Source of the DNA: Advenella mimigardefordensis DPN7
GTDB lineage: Bacteria; Pseudomonadota; Gammaproteobacteria; Burkholderiales; Burkholderiaceae_B
Reading direction: 5' to 3'
DNA: 64,000 bases
Assembly: GCF_000521505.1 (NCBI RefSeq)
Contig: NZ_CP003915.1
Span: 434,001 to 498,000, forward strand
The translations under genes and the position numbers were made by a program. Shown piece after piece: positions 44,826 through 52,484 of this stretch. Below the pieces are notes generated by a model. The model did not search any database. It was given only the letters and a program-made list of their open reading frames with translations, and was not told where the DNA came from. Positions within the stretch are counted from its first letter, which is position 1. Each line of letters begins with the position of its first letter.

Positions 44826-45806
44826 CTATTTACCCGCACCCTGTCCTACGCTGAAGCGCCGCCGGTAGTCGCCGGGCGAGAGGCCGACGATACGTGCGAA
44901 TACTTTGCGAAAGGCGCCGGGGTCACTGTAACCGACCTCCCAGGCCACGCGGTCGATAGAGGTATTGCTAAATTGCAGCAATTCTCTGGCTCGTCCCACG
45001 CGCAGTCGCTGACAATATTCAGTGGTGGTCATGCCGGTTGCTTTCTGGAAGCGACGCAGGAATGTGCGCTCCTGCAGACCGGCCTGCGCAGCCAGAGTTT
45101 TCAGCGCTACATCGGCGGCCTGCGTTGCCTGCAACCAATGCTGTACCTTAAGCACTGCGGCATCGCCATGCGTCAGACGGGGCGAGAAAACGCTGTAGTA
45201 GCGCTGTTCGCGGCCTGGCGGATCCACCAGCAGGACGCGCGCCGTCTCTATCATCACCGTCGGCCCCAAAAATCGGTCCACAAGGCGCAATCCCAGATCA
45301 GTCCATGCCATCAGGCCACCGGCTGTAATAATGTCGCCATCATCGATAATCAATTGATCTGCATCCACCGAGAGCGCCGGAAAGCGCTGTTGCAGCATAT
45401 CGGCATAGGACCAGTGAGTGGTTATTCTTCGGCCGTCAATCAGGCCGGTGGCGGCCAGGGCGAATGCACCGGCACATACCGAGCCCAATGCCACGCCATC
45501 GGCATGATGGTCTCGCAGCCAGGTGGTCAGCGCGGCGGCTTCCTTAGTGCTGATGGGCTCGCCCAGTGTGGGAGGCACAATCAAAGCGGACAAGTTGCCT
45601 GAAGGCTCTTCCGGACAGCTGTCAAATACACAGTGTGGCGCATCGCTGGTGTTGTCCTGACGCCAGTGCGTTACTCTTACGGCAGGCGCATCTGTTTTCC
45701 GGCAAGACACTGCAATCCGGTTAGCTACACCGAACAGGTCGGTCAGCCCCAGCACGGCAGCCAGCTGCGCGCCGGGGTATATTACCAGTCCTATTTCAAT
45801 CATCAT
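44826..45806 (-). CDS. GlxA-type AraC regulator with DJ-1/PfpI domain
   Basis: A 326-residue regulator. Residues about 1-190 form a glutamine-amidotransferase-like (DJ-1/PfpI) sensor (IGLVIYPGAQLAAVLGLTDLF, VCAGAFALAATGLIDGRRITTHW). Residues 215-320 hold two HTHs of the AraC type (TLAAQAGLQERTFLRRFQKATGMTTTEYCQRLRVGRARELL, then VAWEVGYSDPGAFRKVFARIVGLSPGDYRRRF). The Cys in VCAGA sits where the DJ-1 nucleophile lies. It probably controls the isochorismatase gene 147 bases downstream. Two adjacent ATGs at 45803 and 45806 can start it. Confidence 0.9.
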   Translation of the reverse strand: MMIEIGLVIYPGAQLAAVLGLTDLFGVANRIAVSCRKTDAPAVRVTHWRQDNTSDAPHCVFDSCPEEPSGNLSALIVPPTLGEPISTKEAAALTTWLRDHHADGVALGSVCAGAFALAATGLIDGRRITTHWSYADMLQQRFPALSVDADQLIIDDGDIITAGGLMAWTDLGLRLVDRFLGPTVMIETARVLLVDPPGREQRYYSVFSPRLTHGDAAVLKVQHWLQATQAADVALKTLAAQAGLQERTFLRRFQKATGMTTTEYCQRLRVGRARELLQFSNTSIDRVAWEVGYSDPGAFRKVFARIVGLSPGDYRRRFSVGQGAGK

Positions 45807-46005
45807 TTATTTCCTATGCCTCTGGGGTTGCAAATGAAATGGTGTATGGATCCCCACCGATCCATCATAACCGCCCGAAGCTGACAAACCATATCAAAAA
45901 CCCATTTAACGCTTGCCTGATTGAACAAAATATCGGCCTGACGACCTGTTTGATGCCTGGGATCTATGTTCCCGCCAAGATTGCTAACCAATGGAATTGA
46001 AATTT

Positions 46006-46033
46006 TTGCATTTATCTAAAAAGTAGGTATACT
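46006..46033 (+). promoter_or_regulatory. Promoter of the TetR-EamA operon
   Basis: TTGCAT (46006-46011) and TATACT (46028-46033), 16 bases apart, form a good promoter. The -10 element falls inside the TetR dyad, so bound repressor would block RNA polymerase. Confidence 0.5.
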
Positions 46034-46048
46034 AGACTACCTACTTTT
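46019..46048 (+). promoter_or_regulatory. TetR-family operator
   Basis: Perfect 11-base arms AAAAGTAGGTA (46019-46029) and TACCTACTTTT (46038-46048) surround an 8-base spacer, 17 bases before the regulator ATG. Position and symmetry indicate autorepression. Confidence 0.75.
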
Positions 46049-46065
46049 ATTTTGCATTGAGCCAT

Positions 46066-46656
46066 ATGGAACCGTCATTAAAGAAGCCGAAGAAAAGCGC
46101 CAGGGACCGTTTACTGGAGGCCGCGACTGGTCTTTTCTACAACGAAGGAATTGCGGCGGCTGGTATTGATCGCATTGTGGAAAAAGCTGGAGTTGCCAAG
46201 AAAAGCCTATATAACAACTTTTCCTCGAAGGCGGAGTTGGTAACCACGTATATCGAGTTCAGGCATGCGGAGTGGCTGGATCTTTACAGAAATCGGGTGG
46301 AGCAGGTGAGTACGCCTAAGGATAAGATTCTGAGCGTGTTTCTTGCCTATCAGGACCATGCCGAGTTTGCCTATGAGCACGGTTTCAGGGGATGCGGCTT
46401 GTTAAATGCGGCTGCCGAACTGCCTGCGGATGCGCCAGGCCGGGCGGCGGTGCGCAGACACAAAGAGCAGGTAGAAGATATTTTAAGAAATCACCTCACC
46501 GATTATCTCAAGGGGAACGCGGAGCAGGCAGCGCAATGGGCAACGCTCTTTTCCTTTTTGCTGGAAGGCGCAATGTCGCGGGCAGGTCTGGAAGGGCAGA
46601 GCAATCGTTTGGTTCAGGCCAGGGAAATGGCTGTAAAAATGATGGAGTCGCAGTGA
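46066..46656 (+). CDS. TetR family transcriptional regulator
   Basis: A 196-residue repressor. The HTH occupies residues about 10-55 (ARDRLLEAATGLFYNEGIAAAGIDRIVEKAGVAKKSLYNNFSSKAELV). The C-terminal ligand domain includes CGLLNAAAELPADAPGRAAVRRHKEQ, typical of the subgroup with a conserved GC near residue 109. It overlaps the EamA gene start (GTGA) and has a strong dyad at its own promoter, so it likely represses itself and the transporter until an inducer is bound. The ATG at 46066 was preferred to a TTG at 46057. Confidence 0.92.
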   Translation: MEPSLKKPKKSARDRLLEAATGLFYNEGIAAAGIDRIVEKAGVAKKSLYNNFSSKAELVTTYIEFRHAEWLDLYRNRVEQVSTPKDKILSVFLAYQDHAEFAYEHGFRGCGLLNAAAELPADAPGRAAVRRHKEQVEDILRNHLTDYLKGNAEQAAQWATLFSFLLEGAMSRAGLEGQSNRLVQAREMAVKMMESQ

Positions 46657-47618
46657 TTGCCAGCGCTAATGCCCGTTTGTCAGGTGTGTTGAGTGTTTTG
46701 ATTGCGGCTATCCTCTGGGGAACAACGGGGACTGCGGCCTCTTTTGCGCCTGATGTCAGTGCTGCTGCCATTGGTTCGGCAGCGATGGGTATTGGGGGAT
46801 TATTACAGGCAGCCATCGCATATAGTGTGATCGCAAAACATAGAGCCCACTTACTTCGTCAATGGCGATTGCTTGTGGTGGGGGCGCTTGCCGTCGCCGT
46901 TTACCCATTGGCGTTCTACGCATCCATGCGTCTTGCCGGTGTGACGATCGGAACCGTTGTGACGATTGGTTCTGCGCCGCTATTGTCAGCACTTATCGAA
47001 AATCGAATGGACGCATTACGTCTTACCAAACGCTGGGCGTGTGGTGCGGCATTTGGACTGATTGGTATGGTGCTGATTTGCCTTGCTGAAGGCGGCGGGC
47101 ACAGCCATAACGGTTTGGCGTCATCAACATTTGCGGGCGTTTTGCTTGGTCTGGCCGCCGGGTTTACCTATGCCTTGTATTCCTGGGCCGCCTGGCGGAT
47201 GATGCAGCAAACACTTCCTTCCAGGGCGGTGATGGGTTCGATGTTTGGTATTGGCGGGCTCATGCTCATGCCTGTGCTGATTGTGACCGGGGCACCCCTG
47301 CTGGCTTCTGTGACGAATTTTGGTGTCGGCGCATATATGGCACTGGTGCCCATGTTCTTGGGGTATGTCTGCTTTGGCTACGGCCTGGCACGGATCAGCG
47401 CCAGTACCGCAACCGCCATTACCCTGTCGGAACCGGCCGTGGCCGCGGTACTGGCCGTTGTGATTGTGGGCGAGCGCCTTGACATGGCAGGCTGGATTGG
47501 AGTCGGGCTGGTTATTGGCAGTTTGCTGGTGATTACGTGGCCAACAACGACGACTTATTCCGACATCAGCGAGGTGGGTGGCGGTGCATCGGCCGGCATC
47601 GGGGGCGCACCCTTGTAA
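46653..47618 (+). CDS. EamA/DMT family transporter
   Basis: A 321-residue membrane protein with about 10 helices in two EamA repeats (LSVLIAAILWGTTGTAASFAPDV at the N-terminus; GVLLGLAAGFTYALYSWAAWRMM in the second half, ending SEPAVAAVLAVVIVGERL). Members export amino acids, nucleobases or drugs. The GTG at 46653 overlaps the TetR stop and gives the right N-terminus; longer frames run inside the TetR gene and are non-homologous. It is controlled with TetR from the palindromic promoter. Confidence 0.87.
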   Translation: MIASANARLSGVLSVLIAAILWGTTGTAASFAPDVSAAAIGSAAMGIGGLLQAAIAYSVIAKHRAHLLRQWRLLVVGALAVAVYPLAFYASMRLAGVTIGTVVTIGSAPLLSALIENRMDALRLTKRWACGAAFGLIGMVLICLAEGGGHSHNGLASSTFAGVLLGLAAGFTYALYSWAAWRMMQQTLPSRAVMGSMFGIGGLMLMPVLIVTGAPLLASVTNFGVGAYMALVPMFLGYVCFGYGLARISASTATAITLSEPAVAAVLAVVIVGERLDMAGWIGVGLVIGSLLVITWPTTTTYSDISEVGGGASAGIGGAPL

Positions 47619-47686
47619 TACCCCTGGTAAACGCCGCAGCCGGAGAGTGCAAGGAGAATAGCGGATAGGGCTAATATTTTTTTCAT
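47555..47686 (-). CDS. Small predicted lipoprotein (43 residues)
   Basis: MKKILALSAILLALSGCGVYQGYY begins a 43-residue peptide with a clean lipobox (LSGC, Cys17) and a Pro/Ala-rich tail. It would be processed to a mature lipopeptide of about 27 residues. The 3' part overlaps the convergent EamA gene by 64 bases. The ribosome site is weak. Small lipoproteins of this form are often annotated near transporters in this family of bacteria, but the function is unknown. Confidence 0.5.
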   Translation of the reverse strand: MKKILALSAILLALSGCGVYQGYYKGAPPMPADAPPPTSLMSE

Positions 47687-48362
47687 GATGACCGGTGCCT
47701 GGATGGGGGAGAATGCTTTGATGCTTCCGCGATGGTTTTGCGAGGGCAGAAAAAGTGACGCCCCGCCGGGCGACAAACAAACCCGGAAGGGCGAAGCAAT
47801 TAATCGAAGGGTAAGGGGACAATTAATTGCATAGGCAGATATTAACCGGTCAATCACCCGTTGTCAAAATAAAAATTGCAACTGACATGAAAGTGCGGAC
47901 GACATGCCACACAGGCACCGGCGTGCTTGAATGACGTTTACCTGTGCAACAGGTGTTAGAAGCTGTCAGCAGTTGGCGGGTAAGTTGCCAGTGAGAAATC
48001 GTTGCGAATTGCTATCGAAAAGAACGAAGATAGAGATAAATGGATGAAAATACAGGGGCGAATTGGCCGAAAGAAGGCTGGCGTCGGCCACGGAATTACA
48101 CGATAAACTAATAATTCAATTACAGGATAAACTAGTAATTCCATGACCGCTGAAATGCCTGGCAGTTAGCCACCCAGGGTTAGGATCAAAATAAGAATAG
48201 CAATTGAAATTAAACATATTTGCTTTGATTGATACAATAATATATCAAATATCCCTATTTCCAATCACCGAGAGCCAGCCTTGTTGAACACGATTGTGAT
48301 GTTGAAATACAAACGCCATACTATTGGCCGGGAGCACTCATGATCCAGGGACAGACCGGATC
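47687..48362. other. Long AT-rich intergenic region upstream of the MCE operon
   Basis: About 670 bases with no supportable gene. It holds a pair of 24-bp tandem repeats (48094-48141), and an AT-rich segment at 48185-48260 likely to contain the MCE operon promoter. Short minus-strand frames near 47956-48144 have no ribosome site. Confidence 0.5.
48094..48141. repeat. Two abutting 24-bp repeats, each with inverted ends
   Basis: Copies at 48094-48117 and 48118-48141 differ at only two positions. Each starts AATTACA and ends TAATTC, and the left and right ends form the dyad GAATTAC/GTAATTC. This could be a doubled protein-binding site about 220-270 bases before the MCE permease start. Confidence 0.75.
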
Positions 48363-49502
48363 ATGAGTGACGCCGCGAGCTCGTCGTTTTTAAGTCTGAA
48401 TGCGCAGCAAGCCATTCCTCGTGGTGCGTGGACGCTTGCCAACTATGCGCAGATCAGCGATGGCGTTGCCAGGGTGCTGGCGCAAAAGCCAGTGATAAAC
48501 ACGTGTGATCTGGCTGCCCTGGACGAACTGGATACGGCGGGTGCGCAACTGCTGGTGCGGTTGCTGGGACCCGATATGATTCGCAGCCTGGATGCACAGC
48601 AGACGCACCTGTCGCCAGAGCGGCTGGCCTTGCTCGCGCGGGTTGCTTTATCTTTGTCTCAGGATGATCCTGACGCAGATCGGAGCCCAAGCCGGGTCGG
48701 AGCCATAAGACATGTGCTGGCGCGTATCGGTGAGGGAGCCGAGCGTTTCTATACCAAAACGGTTGCCCTGATCGGCTTTATTGGCGTGATTCTGGAGGCG
48801 CTCCTGCGCAATCTGCTGCATCCCCGCCAATGGCGCGTGACATCAATGGTCGCGCAGATAGAGGAAACGGGTCTGAACGCGGTGCCGATCGTGGCGCTGC
48901 TCACGTTCATGGTGGGGGCCGTGATTGCGTTTCTGGGGGCGACGATTCTGGAGAGTTTTGGCGCCAGTATTTATACCGTCAATCTGGTGGCATTTTCTTT
49001 TTTGCGTGAGTTTGCCGTACTGCTGACGGCGATTCTGATGGCGGGTCGCACTGCCAGTGCCTTTACGGCGCAGATCGGCTCCATGAAAGCCAATGAAGAG
49101 ATCGACGCGCTACGTGCATTGGGCTTAAACCCCACTGAGCTGCTGGTGATACCCCGCGTGCTGGCGATGATGATCTCGCTGCCGTTGCTCACGTTTGTGG
49201 GTATGGTGGCGGGCATGGCCGGCGGGGCGGTAGTCTGCGCGGCCACCCTGGATATTTCACCCACACTTTTCATTGCCATGATTCAGCAGAATATCGGTAT
49301 CAGCCATTTTCTGCTGGGCATGGCCAAAGCGCCCCTGTTTGCATTTTTGATCGCCGCGATTGGATGTAATGAAGGCTTTCTGGTTAGCGGCAGTGCGCAG
49401 TCTGTTGGCGAACATACCACCTCCAGCGTGGTGCAATCCATTTTTGTGGTGATTTTTCTGGATGCCGTGGCCGCCCTGTTCTATATGGAGATGGGATGGT
49501 AG
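48363..49502 (+). CDS. MlaE-type ABC permease with N-terminal STAS-like domain
   Basis: A 379-residue permease of the MCE lipid-transport family. Residues about 1-100 resemble the STAS/MlaB domain (ISDGVARVLAQKPVINTCDLAALDELDTAGAQLLVRLLG), so MlaB appears fused to MlaE. Residues 130-379 are MlaE: VAQIEETGLNAVPIVALLTFMVGAVIAFLG, REFAVLLTAILMAGRTASAFTAQIGSMKANEEIDALRALG, and a C-terminal helix. It moves phospholipids between membranes with the next three gene products. The ATG at 48363 is the first good start; a GTG 13 codons upstream is weaker. Confidence 0.9.
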   Translation: MSDAASSSFLSLNAQQAIPRGAWTLANYAQISDGVARVLAQKPVINTCDLAALDELDTAGAQLLVRLLGPDMIRSLDAQQTHLSPERLALLARVALSLSQDDPDADRSPSRVGAIRHVLARIGEGAERFYTKTVALIGFIGVILEALLRNLLHPRQWRVTSMVAQIEETGLNAVPIVALLTFMVGAVIAFLGATILESFGASIYTVNLVAFSFLREFAVLLTAILMAGRTASAFTAQIGSMKANEEIDALRALGLNPTELLVIPRVLAMMISLPLLTFVGMVAGMAGGAVVCAATLDISPTLFIAMIQQNIGISHFLLGMAKAPLFAFLIAAIGCNEGFLVSGSAQSVGEHTTSSVVQSIFVVIFLDAVAALFYMEMGW

Positions 49503-50317
49503 CGACGGCAGACTCCAGAACGACACAAAAGGAGGAGGCGGTCATCCAGGTACGCGGCCTGGTCAATCGCTTTGGCAGCCATGCGGTACATGAAGGTCTG
49601 GATCTGGATGTGTATAAGAAAGAAATCCTCGGTATCGTGGGTGGATCGGGCACCGGGAAATCGGTGTTGCTGCGAAGTATTGTCGGCCTGCGACGTCCCA
49701 CAAGCGGGGATGTTCATGTGTTTGGGCAGAACCTGAGTGCGCTGGACGAACTGGCGCGCTCGAAGGTGGAACGCAGGCTGGGCGTGCTGTTTCAGCAGGG
49801 GGCATTGTTTTCTTCATTAACCGTCATAGAGAATGTCGCGTTACCGCTGATCGAACATGCCGGCCTGAATCGGCAGCAGGCTGAAGGCCTGGCTCAGATG
49901 AAAATCGCCCTGGCAGGATTGCCCGCCAACGCCGCGCAAAAATTTCCGTCGGAACTGTCGGGCGGTATGGTCAAACGCGCGGCTCTGGCGCGTGCGCTGG
50001 CGCTGGATCCGGGTATTCTGTTTCTGGATGAACCCACGGCCGGACTGGACCCGATAGGGGCAGCGGCCTTCGATCAACTGATTCTGACGCTGCGCGATGC
50101 ACTTGGCCTCACGGTTTTTCTGGTGACACATGACTTGGATACGCTTTATGCCATATGTGATCGCGTTGCCGTGCTGTCGCAGAAAAAGGTGCTGGTGGCC
50201 GATCGCATCGACGTCGTGGCGGCAACCGACGATGCCTGGATTCAGGAATATTTTCATGGCCCCCGGGGAAGGGCGGCGCAACAGGCAAAAGAAGCCTTTA
50301 CGCAGGAGCGTATCTAG
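49496..50317 (+). CDS. MlaF-type ABC ATP-binding protein
   Basis: A 273-residue ATPase for the MCE system. It has Walker A GGSGTGKSV near residue 51, the Q-loop VLFQQGALFSSLTV, signature LSGGMVKRAALARALAL (typical of MlaF), Walker B ILFLDEPTAGLDPIGA and the switch VTHDLDTL. It overlaps the MlaE stop by 7 bases and ends just before the MCE gene. Confidence 0.93.
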   Translation: MVATADSRTTQKEEAVIQVRGLVNRFGSHAVHEGLDLDVYKKEILGIVGGSGTGKSVLLRSIVGLRRPTSGDVHVFGQNLSALDELARSKVERRLGVLFQQGALFSSLTVIENVALPLIEHAGLNRQQAEGLAQMKIALAGLPANAAQKFPSELSGGMVKRAALARALALDPGILFLDEPTAGLDPIGAAAFDQLILTLRDALGLTVFLVTHDLDTLYAICDRVAVLSQKKVLVADRIDVVAATDDAWIQEYFHGPRGRAAQQAKEAFTQERI

Positions 50318-51256
50318 ATGGAAACACGTGCACATCATGTTCTGATAGGCCTGTTTGTGGTTATTTTATCGGCGGGTGCGCTTTTGCTGGCACTGGCGCT
50401 CAGCAGGCCTGATTCGAATCTGTCCTATACCTATTACAAAGTCGTTTTCAATGAGGCGGTTAGCGGTCTGTCACGCGGAAGTGCTGTGCAATATAGTGGC
50501 ATCAAGGTGGGGGATGTGTCCGAGCTGGCGCTGGATGAAAAGGATCCAAGCAAGGTACTGGCACGGATTCGGGTTGAAGGCAGGATCCCGATCAAGACCG
50601 ACACCCGCGCGATTCTGGCTGTGACCGGTATTACCGGCGTAGCCGCGATTCAATTGTCTGGCGGCACACCCGACAGTCCGCGGCTTGTGGGTGAAGATGG
50701 GGAAGATCCGGTGATTATTGCCAGTCGTTCCCCTCTGTCCCGATTATTCGAGGGCGGGGGCGATATGATGAGCAACCTGAATGAGCTGGTGCTGAATGCC
50801 AAGCAGATTCTCACACCCGAAAATAGCGAGAACATCCGTCGCACGCTGGCCAATGTGGAAAGCCTGACAGGTTCACTGGCCCAGCCAGACGGGCAGGTAT
50901 CCACATTGATGAAAGAGCTGACGCAAGCGGGGCGTGATGCACAGACCACATTGCAGTCGACCAATGCGCTTATCGGCAGTGCCGATCGTTTGCTCACGGA
51001 TCAGGGTGGGGCCATGCTGACCAGTGTCCGTAAGGCAATGGTGTCGCTGGAACGAACCAGCGCACAGGTGGAACGATTGCTGGGTGCCAATCGGGGGGCG
51101 CTGAACAGCGGCATGCAGGGCTTGAATGAACTGGGCCCGGCTTTGCAGCAACTGCGTGGCGCGCTGGCAGCGATTCGCGCCATTGCCGGCCAGTTGCAGG
51201 AAAACCCCAGCGCGTACCTGTTCGGTCAAAAAACCATCAAGGAGTTCCAGCCATGA
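50318..51256 (+). CDS. MCE domain protein (MlaD-like)
   Basis: A 312-residue inner-membrane-anchored lipid-shuttle subunit. One N-terminal transmembrane helix (HVLIGLFVVILSAGALLLALAL) precedes the MCE domain (YKVVFNEAVSGLSRGSAVQYSGIKVGDVSELALD through IQLSGG). A long C-terminal helical part with heptad-like Ala/Leu/Gln spacing follows (residues 150-300). This is longer than E. coli MlaD (183) and nearer to single-MCE proteins with extended coiled coils that may bridge the periplasm. It overlaps the next gene by 4 bases (ATGA). Confidence 0.9.
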   Translation: METRAHHVLIGLFVVILSAGALLLALALSRPDSNLSYTYYKVVFNEAVSGLSRGSAVQYSGIKVGDVSELALDEKDPSKVLARIRVEGRIPIKTDTRAILAVTGITGVAAIQLSGGTPDSPRLVGEDGEDPVIIASRSPLSRLFEGGGDMMSNLNELVLNAKQILTPENSENIRRTLANVESLTGSLAQPDGQVSTLMKELTQAGRDAQTTLQSTNALIGSADRLLTDQGGAMLTSVRKAMVSLERTSAQVERLLGANRGALNSGMQGLNELGPALQQLRGALAAIRAIAGQLQENPSAYLFGQKTIKEFQP

Positions 51257-51882
51257 AACGCATCCTCAGCAACTGGCGACCACTAGCCATCGCCTGCGCA
51301 TTAAGCGCCCTGGGCGCATGCTCTATCCTGCCGGAAACCCCCAGCCGTGATAATTATCGTTTGCCGCCAACCACGCTGATAGCGCCGCAGCATAGCGGCG
51401 CGTCCATTGGTCATTCCCTGCAGGTTAGTACCCCGCATGGCGGGCGCATGCTGGAAGGCCTGCGTATGATGGTGATTCGTCAGGATAACCAGCTCAATGT
51501 TTATAAGGGGGCGCAGTGGATAGATCCTGCGCCGGTCATGCTCCGTGATCGTCTCCTGGATGGGTTTTATGCAGACGGGCGGATCAGGTCTGTTATCCGC
51601 GAAGCGGAGGGCCTGTCGCCCGATCTGGAGTTGCGCAGCGACTTGCGTCAATTTCAAGTGGAATACCGGGAGAATCGCCCGGTCGTGGTGATTCAGCTGG
51701 ATGCCGATCTGATTTCCCCCTCGGCCCGCCGCACTGTTGCCAGCCGTCGTTTCTCAATTGCCCAGCCGGCTGCAGGAGAGCAGGTACCAGAGATCGTTCA
51801 GACGTTTGGGATGGCGACCGACCAGCTTACCCAGGAGGTGGTGCAATGGTCGGTTGGGCAGGCTGCAGGGCCGCGGCGTTAA
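51253..51882 (+). CDS. ABC-type transport auxiliary lipoprotein (PqiC/MlaC-replacing)
   Basis: A 209-residue lipoprotein. The lipobox LGAC gives Cys23 at the start of the mature protein (CSILPETPSRDNYRLP). The rest fits the ABC-type transport auxiliary lipoprotein family, including YKGAQWIDPAPVMLRDRLLDGF and SDLRQFQVEYREN. It is probably an outer-membrane partner of the MCE protein, as PqiC is for PqiB. No MlaC or MlaA gene is present here. It closes the four-gene operon. Confidence 0.85.
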   Translation: MKRILSNWRPLAIACALSALGACSILPETPSRDNYRLPPTTLIAPQHSGASIGHSLQVSTPHGGRMLEGLRMMVIRQDNQLNVYKGAQWIDPAPVMLRDRLLDGFYADGRIRSVIREAEGLSPDLELRSDLRQFQVEYRENRPVVVIQLDADLISPSARRTVASRRFSIAQPAAGEQVPEIVQTFGMATDQLTQEVVQWSVGQAAGPRR

Positions 51883-51950
51883 CTTGGCCGGGCTGAACGG
51901 TATTCTGATGCCCATATCCTCTATCTATCGCCGTTGCATAGTTAGACCTT

Positions 51951-52208
51951 CTGCCAATCACCACAGCAGCATCTGCTGAAAACCTTCTTTTCGATGTACT
52001 GCAGTTTGACAAGGTTGAACCCGACCCGCTTCGTCAATGGTGCCCGCTGTTGCAGGCAGAATGGCCACATCTGAAACTGCTAGCGGTCGGCAGTAGTCGC
52101 CAGGATAGCGTGGCGGCTTATGCGGCCACTGGCGTACATGCATTGGTGATCAGCAGCCTGTATTTTGGTCCGCTCGCAGATATTGGGGTGAAGATTGAGC
52201 CCAGGTGA
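51951..52208 (+). pseudogene. ModD C-terminal remnant (molybdenum-transport-associated NadC-like protein)
   Basis: One frame from 51951 to the TGA at 52206-52208 reads AENLLFDVLQFDKVEPDPL, then HLKLLAVGSSRQDSVAAYAATG and VHALVISSLYFGPLADIGVKIEPR. This fits the C-terminal part of ModD, a NadC-like protein found in mod operons. An in-frame TAG at 51939 and the absence of the first 200 residues or so show it is a decayed fragment. There is no start codon or ribosome site of note. It suggests a mod locus was lost here, perhaps during insertion of a neighbouring block. Confidence 0.6.
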
Positions 52209-52390
52209 GTTCGCATTTTGCCTGCAGGTCAAGCGCTGAGTGGGCCATGGTACTGCTCTGCGGAGGGCGTTCGTGCTCGCCGATATGGAATGGCCTCTAA
52301 ATTTCATCCGCAATCTCTAACCGTCTCACGGTAATAGCAAACATACGCTGCTTCTGTCTTGTTCAGGCATTCATAGTTGTTTTATGAAAA

Positions 52391-52420
52391 TTATTGTACT
52401 AATATATTGTAGTACAATAA
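52391..52420 (+). promoter_or_regulatory. Dyad before the MmgE/PrpD gene, probable GntR operator
   Basis: TTATTGTACT (52391-52400) and AGTACAATAA (52411-52420) form perfect 10-base arms with a 10-base spacer. The inner 18 bases (52397-52414) match the site at 55662-55679 in 16 of 18 positions. A second symmetric word, ATTGTAGTACAAT (52406-52418), overlaps it. It lies about 65 bases before the TTG start. Confidence 0.7.
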
Positions 52421-52484
52421 TGAATGAACTTTCATCACATATCTGATGTGGTGAAAGTGCTTTTAATCAAGAGAGGTAGTTAAA

